From: Paraburkholderia franconis
GTDB lineage: Bacteria; Pseudomonadota; Gammaproteobacteria; Burkholderiales; Burkholderiaceae
Reading direction: 5' to 3'
Assembly: GCF_009362735.1 (NCBI RefSeq)
Contig: NZ_WHNP01000004.1
Span: 1 to 64,000, forward strand
DNA: 64,000 nucleotides
Both the position numbers and the translations under genes were made by a program. This document shows, one piece after another, positions 43,977 through 50,488 of the stretch (position 1 is its first letter; each line of letters opens with the position of its first letter). Under the pieces are notes generated by a model. The model saw only the letters and a list, made by a program, of their open reading frames with translations, searched no databases and was not told the DNA's origin.

Positions 43977-43981
43977 GGCAT

Positions 43982-44266
43982 CTAAGCCCGGTTCAGGCTT
44001 CGTTCGTCAGGAGCGGTAATGACGTTCGAGTTGTTGCCCGTGTTCTGGACGTTGACCGTCTGGAACTGGTTGATCATCTGGTTAGCATAGAAGTTGTTCG
44101 TGACGTCGTACAGGTTCACGACGGGGCCGACGCTCGGCGTGTTCTGGACAAACGGGGTGATCCAGCCGAATACCCACGGCGCGCCGCCGCCGCCGCTAAT
44201 CGCGGACATTGCCTTGCGATCGAGCGCGAGGTTGAGGGGCAGGTCGTTGATGTTGATGGATGCCAT
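43982..44266 (-). CDS. GG-leader small secreted protein 4 (94 aa), Asn/Gln-rich core
   Basis: The protein starts M-A-S-I-N-I-N-D-L-P-L-N-L-A-L-D and ends its leader with A-M-S-A-I-S-G-G at residues 19-26. The 68-residue core begins G-G-A-P-W-V-F-G-W and contains L-Y-D-V-T-N-N-F-Y-A-N-Q-M-I-N-Q and N-V-Q-N-T-G-N-N-S-N. This aligns with protein 3 in the pattern (aromatic)-D-x-[ST]-x3-x-A-x-Q-x-I-x-Q followed by N-[IV]-x-N-x-G-x-N-S-N. GGGAG lies 7 bases before the ATG. A good sigma54 site is 71 bp upstream, and the PP2C gene follows after six bases. Predicted substrate of the C39 exporter; exact function unknown. Confidence 0.78.
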   Translation of the reverse strand: MASININDLPLNLALDRKAMSAISGGGGAPWVFGWITPFVQNTPSVGPVVNLYDVTNNFYANQMINQFQTVNVQNTGNNSNVITAPDERSLNRA

Positions 44267-44336
44267 GACGTGTCTCCCGATTGGCCATCAGTCATGAGGC
44301 CGCGAGTCAGAGAATGATGCGTGATGCCAGCTAAGG

Positions 44337-44352
44337 TGCAAGGCCTATGCCA
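44337..44352 (-). promoter_or_regulatory. Sigma54-type promoter of small protein 4 and the PP2C gene
   Basis: The minus strand reads TGGCATAGGCCTTGCA: only one mismatch to TGGCAC-N5-TTGCA, with exact GG-N10-GC spacing, 71 bp before the ATG. Confidence 0.7.
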
Positions 44353-44657
44353 GTTTGCGCCGCGCGTGCGAGCTTTCCTGCCGATCGTTGCGGGGCGGGC
44401 CATCGCGGCGACTGCCTTGTAACGGCGCGGCATACCGGCGACACGTTGCGTTGGCGACGGCCCAACAAACGATGACCGCAAAAGGTGGGGTAGCCAACAC
44501 TTTTGTGCGCCACGCCGGGCGCCGCGGCAGAACGCAAAGTGATGGTGTCGGCGCAACACAACTGTCCGAATTCCTGTTGGGACCGTCCATACACAAGGTA
44601 CCTGCAAGGTGCCCTTCCAGAGGGAAATATATCGGTAAATCAATGGCTTGATTCACC

Positions 44658-44673
44658 TGGTCCGCTTGATGCA
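44658..44673 (+). promoter_or_regulatory. Candidate sigma54 promoter of the LRAT-like gene
   Basis: TGGTCCGCTTGATGCA keeps GG-N10-GC spacing and ATGCA at -12, but -24 is TGGTCC. It lies 52 bp before the start codon, a distance like that of the other sites. Confidence 0.35.
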
Positions 44674-44724
44674 AAAGGGTCGGCAACAGTGTTGGCCTTT
44701 TGAATCGGATAGCTGGACAAAGCC

Positions 44725-45255
44725 ATGAACCGCACCCTCCAACAATCAGGCAGTGAACAAGGCGCAAACCGCGCGGCCGCTTATGCATCGGCGGACGTCG
44801 CGCTCGGCGGTTCCGATGACGAACCCGCTCTCGGTGCTCACCTGATCACGCAACGCCGCGGCTACGAACATCACGGCATCTATGCAGGCAACGGCAAGGT
44901 CATTCACTACGCTGGTTTCGCCAAGTCCGCGCATCGCGGTCCCGTCGAAGAAGTGCCGCTCGAACAGTTCGCCGATGGTCACGCCGTCGCCGTGCGTCCG
45001 CATCCGTTCCCGAAGTTTTCCGGCGAAGAAACCGTGCTGCGCGCCCGCACGCGCCTTGGCGAAAACCGCTATCGCCTGCTGACGAACAACTGCGAGCACT
45101 TCTGCGCATGGTGCCTGCTCGGCGAAAGCCGCAGCGAACAGGTTCACGAATGCTTCACGCATCCGCGTGCAGGCGTCCATGCGCTGCTGTGCCTCGTGAG
45201 CGCTTTCGTCGGCAACCGGATGAAAATCGGCCACGCCGTTGTTAACGCAGCATGA
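44725..45255 (+). CDS. LRAT/NlpC-P60-type protein
   Basis: The 176-residue protein has the circularly permuted papain-like LRAT fold: His50 and His61 in Y-E-H-H-G-I-Y-A-G-N-G-K-V-I-H-Y-A-G, and the nucleophile Cys123 in L-L-T-N-N-C-E-H-F-C. Such proteins are acyltransferases, lipases or hydrolases that act on acyl or peptide bonds. No signal peptide is visible; a hydrophobic helix (about 151-165) near the C-terminus may touch the membrane. It lies at the edge of the secretion cluster with a possible sigma54 site upstream, so it could act on the exported proteins or be an immunity or processing factor; this is speculation. The stop codon lies inside a tandem repeat. Confidence 0.8.
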   Translation: MNRTLQQSGSEQGANRAAAYASADVALGGSDDEPALGAHLITQRRGYEHHGIYAGNGKVIHYAGFAKSAHRGPVEEVPLEQFADGHAVAVRPHPFPKFSGEETVLRARTRLGENRYRLLTNNCEHFCAWCLLGESRSEQVHECFTHPRAGVHALLCLVSAFVGNRMKIGHAVVNAA

Positions 45256-45290
45256 ACCCAGCAGCATGAACCCAGCGGTATGAACCCAGC
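45249..45290 (+). repeat. Three tandem 14-bp repeats at the LRAT stop codon
   Basis: Units of AGCATGAACCCAGC at 45249, 45263 and 45277 (the last begins GGT) follow without spacing. The LRAT stop TGA is inside the first unit, and each unit offers another ATG. Slippage here could alter the extreme C-terminus or the gap to the next gene. Confidence 0.8.
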
Positions 45291-45331
45291 AACTGAAGTT
45301 TGAAGCACACAAAGACGCGAAGGAGACCACC

Positions 45332-45574
45332 ATGAGCCCGACCGGAAAGACACTGCACTGGGCCGTCGACAAATGGCTCGCGCCCACGCCCGCGATGCCC
45401 GCGCGCGTGGTTCGCTTCTGCCGCACGCAGATGCATCGGCGCTGCGTGTGCGTCGAAGCCGCGCGCCCCGGTGGGCTGCTGTCGATTTTCTTCTTCCGTC
45501 ACGACGACGGATCGTGGAATGTGTTCCCGCCTGCGCAAGCGCGGCCGGCGATGTCGGCATGGAGGACTGCGTGA
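45332..45574 (+). CDS. Hypothetical 80-residue protein
   Basis: I do not recognise this family. AAGGAG stands 8 bases before the ATG, which makes a real gene likely. The protein starts M-S-P-T-G-K-T-L-H-W-A-V-D-K-W and has two close cysteines (C-R-T-Q-M-H-R-R-C-V-C) in the middle and an S-I-F-F-F-R-H-D-D strand. It is soluble and basic. It follows the LRAT gene in the same direction after 76 bp and is probably co-transcribed. Confidence 0.6.
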   Translation: MSPTGKTLHWAVDKWLAPTPAMPARVVRFCRTQMHRRCVCVEAARPGGLLSIFFFRHDDGSWNVFPPAQARPAMSAWRTA

Positions 45575-45646
45575 TGAAAAACGGCGACCCGGCGTGCAAC
45601 GCACGCGGCCCGCGCATCGAGCGGCTTGCGCTGTGCGGCGCGCAAT

Positions 45647-45901
45647 CTATTCGCCAGGCTGGCAGAAGCGCCGCCCCGGCACGTGCGACATTACGGCCTC
45701 GGCGATTTGACGAGGCGTGCTCTCGGCAGGCACGACGCGCCGGCAGGATTCAACGTCGTGCCTGAAGGTCCATTCGACGAGCCGGTACGAGCGTCCCCAT
45801 GGATGCTGCATCGGCGGCGACACGGTGCAGCTGCGGATCGTGAGCGTTTGCGCGTTGCCGTGCAGCGCGCGCAGATGTTCGAGCACCGAGTCTTCGACCA
45901 T
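45647..45901 (-). CDS. Hypothetical 84-residue protein
   Basis: Unrecognised soluble protein. The ATG at 45901 has AGGAG 7 bases upstream, and codon use fits the surroundings, so it is likely real. The sequence has an N-terminal helix (V-L-E-H-L-R-A-L-H-G), a middle beta region with S-Y-R-L-V-E-W-T-F-R-H-D, and a C-terminal helix (P-R-Q-I-A-E-A-V-M). It converges with the preceding small gene, and its upstream region is the hairpin repeat array. Confidence 0.6.
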   Translation of the reverse strand: MVEDSVLEHLRALHGNAQTLTIRSCTVSPPMQHPWGRSYRLVEWTFRHDVESCRRVVPAESTPRQIAEAVMSHVPGRRFCQPGE

Positions 45902-45916
45902 CGTGTATCTCCTGTG

Positions 45917-46112
45917 TCGACCGGAGTTGGCGCTTTAGCGCCATACTCCGGTCCCATGCAGAGCGGTCGACCGGAGTTGGCGCTTTAGCTGTCGGCTGGA
46001 GTTAGTGCTTTAGCACTTACTCCAGCCCCATGCAGAGCACTTACTCCGGTCCCATGCAGAGCGGTCGACGGGAGTCGCGGCTTGAGCGCTCACTCCCGTC
46101 CCATGCAAAGAG
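45917..46112. repeat. Degenerate array of hairpin-forming repeats
   Basis: Five whole or partial units follow each other: 45917-45966 (50 bp, complete), 45967-45989 (truncated), 45990-46038, 46039-46064 (3' part) and 46065-46112. Each ends in C-C-C-A-T-G-C-A-[GA]-A-G and the complete unit folds into a hairpin CCGGAGT-TGGCGC-TTTA-GCGCCA-TACTCCGG. This looks like a short palindromic intergenic element of the REP/BIME kind that has expanded and decayed. Confidence 0.8.
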
Positions 46113-46141
46113 TTGCAACGGGAGGCGACACCCCGGCGGAT

Positions 46142-46169
46142 AAAAAAATGCCGCCGATACTCAGGCGGC
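46142..46169 (-). terminator. Terminator of the di-haem peroxidase gene
   Basis: On the minus strand GCCGCC (46169-46164) and GGCGGC (46155-46150) form a stem with an 8-base loop, followed by A and seven T (46148-46142). Classic intrinsic terminator, 109 bp after the stop codon. Confidence 0.85.
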
Positions 46170-46277
46170 TCAACAGGGGATGTTGAGCCACATGTTCACA
46201 GGAAAGAATTAAACGAGCCTTAAAAGTGGTGGCCCCACGGTTCGGCGATGCGCAGCGCGCCCCACTGGAGCCAGCGC

Positions 46278-47726
46278 TTAGTGCCGCTCGCCGTAGCCGT
46301 CGGTCAGCGTATGCAGGAACGCGACGATATCGCGCATGTCCTGATCGGTCATCGCTGGCTGCTCGCCGAACTTGCGGTCGAACGGCGCATCCTTCACGTC
46401 GACGTTCGCGCGATACGCGGGCGGAATGTCGTTGTACTTCTCCGGCTTGCCGTCGGCGCCGCGCGGGTAGAAGCGCGCGGGGTCGGTATTGCGCGCGTTG
46501 TAGAACGCCATCACGTCGTCGAGATTGTTGTAGATGCCGTTGTGAAAGAACGCGTGGCGCGTCGCCGAATTACGCAGCGTCGGCGTGAGGAACATTCCGC
46601 AGTATTGCGTCTGGTCCTTCAGGTCCGTGCGGAAGGGGCCGCAGATGCCCATGTCGAAGAAGTGCGGATCGTGGTTCTGCGCGAGCGCCGTGTTGCGCGG
46701 CACGCCGAGCGCTTCGTACTGGAAGTCGGTGAACATCGGCGGCAGGCCGTCGCGGCTCGGCTTCGACAGATGGCAACCTGCGCAGTTGGCCTTGTCGGGA
46801 TCATTGAAAAGGTGCAGGCCGCGCAGTTCGGCTTGCGAGAGACGCGCCTTGCCTTCGAGCCAGTAGTCGTACTTGCTGGAGTACGGATGGAACGACGGGT
46901 CCTCGACCTGATAGCGTGCGACGGCGAACATCGCTTCGGCGACGGCGAGCCGCTGGTCCCTGAAGATATTGGGGCCGAACAGCTGCAGCATCGTCTTTGC
47001 GTAGCGCGCGTTCTGCAGCTTGCGCAGCACTTCGGCGTCGTCCTTGTTCGCCATCTCGACCGGATTGAGCATCGGGCCCGACGCCTGCTGTTGCAGCGTA
47101 TCGACGCGCCCGTCCCAGAAGAGTCCGCCCTGCGGCACCATTTCCGCCGCCGCGGGCGCCGCGCCCGCCGTCTTTTGCGCGCGTTGCGTGCCCGCTGCCT
47201 GGCTTGCGAGCTGCGCGAGGTTCGCCGGGTTGTCGTCGTTCTCCGCGCTGTCGGGGCCGATGCTGAAATTCGGCTGACGGTACAGGTACATCAGCGAAGG
47301 CGGCGGCCGGTAGCCTTGCAGCGTCATATGCTCGCCGCCCAGTTGCACGGCGAGATCGTTGGGCGGCCCATACGCGTGCGCGGGGCTGTGGCACGTTGCG
47401 CACGACTGCTTGCCGGACGCAGACAGCGACGTGTCGAAGAAGATCTCCTTGCCGAGCATCGCGACGGCGGAGAGCGGCGCGGCGGACGGGCGCTGCAACG
47501 TGACGGGATGCGCATTGGCGCCCGTCATGTCCTCGACGATCTCGCCGATTGCATCGGGCATGTACTGCGGATACGCGACAGCGAATCCGCACGCGCCGAG
47601 CGCCACGACGACGGCCGCGGCGCACAGCGCGAGCGCGCGGCGCCGCGACCCCGACGGCGAACCGCTCGGGGCGTTCTTGGGCTCAAGGGGCGAGGGATTC
47701 ACTGATGGCGTAGAGAGCTCGGTCAT
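46278..47726 (-). CDS. Di-haem cytochrome c peroxidase family protein
   Basis: The protein (482 aa from ATG 47726) has an N-terminal membrane anchor (about 31-52) and two c-type haem sites, C-A-T-C-H (about 108) and C-A-G-C-H (about 314). It belongs to the bacterial cytochrome c peroxidase/MauG family, which reduces peroxide or oxidises protein substrates in the periplasm. A hydrophobic Ala-rich insertion around residue 180 is longer than in classic CcpA. The frame is open to 47771, but neither start has a good ribosome-binding site. In related genomes such genes often stand beside an acid phosphatase; here only a remnant of that gene remains upstream. Confidence 0.85.
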   Translation of the reverse strand: MTELSTPSVNPSPLEPKNAPSGSPSGSRRRALALCAAAVVVALGACGFAVAYPQYMPDAIGEIVEDMTGANAHPVTLQRPSAAPLSAVAMLGKEIFFDTSLSASGKQSCATCHSPAHAYGPPNDLAVQLGGEHMTLQGYRPPPSLMYLYRQPNFSIGPDSAENDDNPANLAQLASQAAGTQRAQKTAGAAPAAAEMVPQGGLFWDGRVDTLQQQASGPMLNPVEMANKDDAEVLRKLQNARYAKTMLQLFGPNIFRDQRLAVAEAMFAVARYQVEDPSFHPYSSKYDYWLEGKARLSQAELRGLHLFNDPDKANCAGCHLSKPSRDGLPPMFTDFQYEALGVPRNTALAQNHDPHFFDMGICGPFRTDLKDQTQYCGMFLTPTLRNSATRHAFFHNGIYNNLDDVMAFYNARNTDPARFYPRGADGKPEKYNDIPPAYRANVDVKDAPFDRKFGEQPAMTDQDMRDIVAFLHTLTDGYGERH

Positions 47727-47867
47727 ATTCGATCGCGATGCAACGACTGATTCGGGATAGACGCGCCGCACAGGCCGCGCCGCGCAAACGAAAGCGCCGC
47801 GTTGTGCCGGTTTCCCGGCTGCAACACGGCCATGCTGCTAAAACGCCGGACGCGCTCGATGCATGCG

Positions 47868-48098
47868 TCAGCTCGCGGGTACCGAGCTGACGGGCGTGCC
47901 TTGCGTCTGGTCGAGGAACGGCGTCGGGTTCTTGCCGCCGTTCGAGAAGTCGAACATCGACATGATGCTGCCCGACGTCGCATCGAACGAACCGCTGCCG
48001 ATGCGCCGACCGTTCAGCCAGTTGTCCTCGATGAAGCGCACGACGGAGGCCTGGTCGACGAACGTGAGCGCGCCGATCAGGCGCGTGACGATCCGCAT
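47868..48098 (-). pseudogene. C-terminal remnant of an acid phosphatase/phospholipase C-type phosphoesterase
   Basis: The 76-residue frame contains D-Q-A-S-V-V-R-F-I-E-D-N-W-L and R-I-G-S-G-S-F-D-A-T-S-G-S-I, then M-F-D-F, which is the end of the large (about 550-residue) phosphoesterase family of AcpA/PlcC type. The N-terminal 85 percent, including the metal-binding and nucleophile residues, is absent upstream, so it cannot be active. It is probably the result of a deletion beside the peroxidase gene. Confidence 0.7.
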
Positions 48099-48304
48099 GG
48101 CGATGCGGCCGCGAGTCGGCTATGCCGACGCGACCGAATTGAATCAGACAGGTGTGAACTTATGGAGTCGCATAACTTTCGCCACTGTCATCATCGGACA
48201 GCGTTGTGAAAGGCGTCGATTGTCGAATCGTCAATGCATGTCGGCGCAACCACCGGCGCGGCTGGCGTTTGTCTTGCGTCGTGCTTACGGAAGGAAGCGG
48301 GGCG

Positions 48305-48679
48305 TCATCGTGCCGGCGACGCAGCCGATGACGAGGTGGCGTCAGGAGACTGCACAATGTCGGTCGATTCGACGCGCACGGCGGGCAGTCGCACGTGTTG
48401 CGCATCGGCGTTATTGACGCGCGTGATCGTGCCGCGCACCTTCACCTGCTGGTTCTTCAACGAGAGTGCCCGTTCGCGTGTGATGCCTTCGAATTCGAAC
48501 ACGCCGCGCGCATCGTAGACGACGGGTAGACAAAGGGCTCGTTGCCGCGCAGCGCGAGCCGTCCGGACAGAACGACGGAGTCGCGCCGGTGCATCGCCCG
48601 TTGAATCGTCGTGGCACAGGCGGATTGCATCAGCAACCAGCGCGGCGAGCATCGCAGTGCGTCTGAGCATCGTGGACAT
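48305..48679 (-). pseudogene. Small lipoprotein gene with two compensating frameshifts
   Basis: The open frame begins M-S-T-M-L-R-R-T-A-M-L-A-A-L and ends with a sensible V-V-Y-D-A-R-G-V-F-E-F-E-G and V-K-V-R-G-T-I-T-R-V domain, but its middle is nonsense. In the neighbouring frame the middle reads L-M-Q-S-A-C-A-T-T (lipobox-like) and V-L-S-G-R-L-A-L-R-G-N-E-P-F. One extra base near 48636 and one missing base near 48525 would restore a lipoprotein of about 120 residues. Either a young pseudogene or two sequence errors. The product would be an OB-like small periplasmic lipoprotein of unknown role. Confidence 0.6.
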
Positions 48680-48835
48680 CGTGGAGGCCGTTATCGTTGC
48701 CAGTCCATTCGAGCCATTCCATTGACGATTCTTTACGGGTCGCCATGCGGTTGCATCGGACAATGTGCAACCGCATCCGTCCATGCCGCCCGCGCACCAC
48801 GCCGTGTGCACAGGTCAACTCTTCGTTCAGCGCAT

Positions 48836-50449
48836 ATGCAGCCGATCTTCGATCCGTTTCTGACTTTTCTTCGCCACGCCGCCGCCGCGCAGTCGAGCGG
48901 CGATGCGCGTGCGCGTTCGCTGTGGCTCGAAGCGGCCGCGCATCTTCATCCGACGGATCGCGCTTCGATCGACAGGATGATGGTCGATCTGCTTCAACAA
49001 CAGCAGATCGCGCAAGCCATATCGCTCGTCGAAACGATCGCGCAACTCGAACCGCACGACGCGGCGGCAAGCGTGCGTCTCGGCTACGCGCTGCAAAGCG
49101 CGAACCGGCATCGCGATGCGCTCGCGCCGTATCGCCATGCGCTTGCGATCGATCCAACTTTTCCACGGTTGCGCACGAATCTCGCGATCGCGCTCAACCG
49201 CACGGGCGGCGATCCCGTAGAAGAACGGCAATTGCTCGAAGCTGCCGTCGCCGCGGACCCTGCGGATTTCGCCGCGTGGATCAATCTGATGGGCGTGCGG
49301 CGCGCGTGCTTCGATGTCGAAGGATCGCTGGCCGCGGCGATGAGGGCGGTCGAACTCGATCCGCGCAGCGCGCTTGCGCACGGCAATCTCGCGCAGGCGC
49401 TGAAGGAGTCACGGCGTTGGGACGACGCACTCGCTCACGCGAAGAAGGCCTGCGAGCTTGCACCCGACAACGCCTCGCTGCGCACGGCGCTCGCCGTGCT
49501 GCATCTGCTGCGCGGAAATTACGTTGAAGGCTGGCCCGCGCACGAAGCGCGCTGGAACGATCCCGCAAGCATGCTGACGAGCGGCCGTCCCGTGTTCGGC
49601 AAGCCGCAGTGGCGCGGCGAGCCGCTGGCGGGCAAGACGCTGCTCGTATGGGGCGAGCAGGGCATGGGCGACGTGCTGCAGTTCTGCCGCTTCATTCCGT
49701 CGCTGGCGCGGCGCGTGCATCGCGAAGGCGGGCGGCTCGTGTGGAATTCGTTTCCGCAGATGGGCGAGCTGTTGCCGCGCAGTTTCGGCGAACACATCGA
49801 CGCGTATTCGTCGGCGTGCTCCGTCGACGCGCTGCCGCCTTTCGACTTCGAGCTGCCGCTCGCGAGCGCGCCGCTGATGCTCGATACGCGCGTCGACACG
49901 ATTCCATCGGCCGTGCCCTATCTGCATGCCGATGCCGCCGCGCGCAACGCATGGCGCGCGCGTCTTGCGAACGAGCAGCGTCTGAAGGTCGGCCTCGCGT
50001 GGACGGGCAGTCTGACGCATGGACGCAACCGCTTTCGGCGTGTCGGCTGGGAGCGGTATGCGCGGGCGTTTGGTGGACTCGAAGGCATCGCGTTCTATTC
50101 GCTGCAGCCCGGCGCGGCCGACGAAGTCGCGGCGGCGCGCGCGGCCGGTCTGCCGATGACCGACTTCACGCACGAATGGCGCGGCTTCCACGACACGGCG
50201 GCCTTCGTCAGCGAACTCGATCTCGTGATCAGCGTATGCACGTCGATGGCGCATCTCGCGGGCGCGCTCGGCAGGCGCACGTGGGTGCTGCTCGACGTCA
50301 ATCCGTACTGGACGTGGATGACGGAAGGGCGCGACAGTCCGTGGTATCCGACCGCCACGCTCTACCGGCAGCGACAGTCCGCGCAATGGCAGCCGGTGAT
50401 GGATGAAGTCGCAAGCGATTTGCGCGCGCTTGCACAAGGCCGCGCGTGA
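48836..50449 (+). CDS. TPR protein with C-terminal glycosyltransferase-like domain
   Basis: The protein (537 aa from ATG 48836; the frame is open to 48611) has about six TPR repeats in residues 40-250 (for example L-G-Y-A-L-Q-S-A-N-R-H-R-D-A-L and A-L-A-I-D-P). A GT9/GT41-like Rossmann region follows (about 270-530), with L-L-V-W-G-E-Q-G-M-G-D-V-L-Q-F-C-R-F and D-L-V-I-S-V-C-T-S-M-A-H-L-A-G-A-L-G-R. This form is common in Burkholderiales and is thought to transfer sugars to proteins or glycans; the acceptor is unknown. No signal peptide; cytoplasmic. Single gene. Confidence 0.8.
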   Translation: MQPIFDPFLTFLRHAAAAQSSGDARARSLWLEAAAHLHPTDRASIDRMMVDLLQQQQIAQAISLVETIAQLEPHDAAASVRLGYALQSANRHRDALAPYRHALAIDPTFPRLRTNLAIALNRTGGDPVEERQLLEAAVAADPADFAAWINLMGVRRACFDVEGSLAAAMRAVELDPRSALAHGNLAQALKESRRWDDALAHAKKACELAPDNASLRTALAVLHLLRGNYVEGWPAHEARWNDPASMLTSGRPVFGKPQWRGEPLAGKTLLVWGEQGMGDVLQFCRFIPSLARRVHREGGRLVWNSFPQMGELLPRSFGEHIDAYSSACSVDALPPFDFELPLASAPLMLDTRVDTIPSAVPYLHADAAARNAWRARLANEQRLKVGLAWTGSLTHGRNRFRRVGWERYARAFGGLEGIAFYSLQPGAADEVAAARAAGLPMTDFTHEWRGFHDTAAFVSELDLVISVCTSMAHLAGALGRRTWVLLDVNPYWTWMTEGRDSPWYPTATLYRQRQSAQWQPVMDEVASDLRALAQGRA

Positions 50450-50488
50450 CCGAATAAAGCATGTGCCGACGGCGCGGCGTAGCAGGCG

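Noticed and set aside
24804..45255. A prophage or integrative element around the GG-leader cluster
   Set aside because: No integrase, transposase, tRNA target or direct end repeats could be found, and base composition is like the flanks except for short intergenic parts.
46134..46156. An inverted repeat CGGCGG/CCGCCG with the A-run in its loop
   Set aside because: The overlapping stem at 46150-46169 followed by the T-run (minus strand) is the better terminator.
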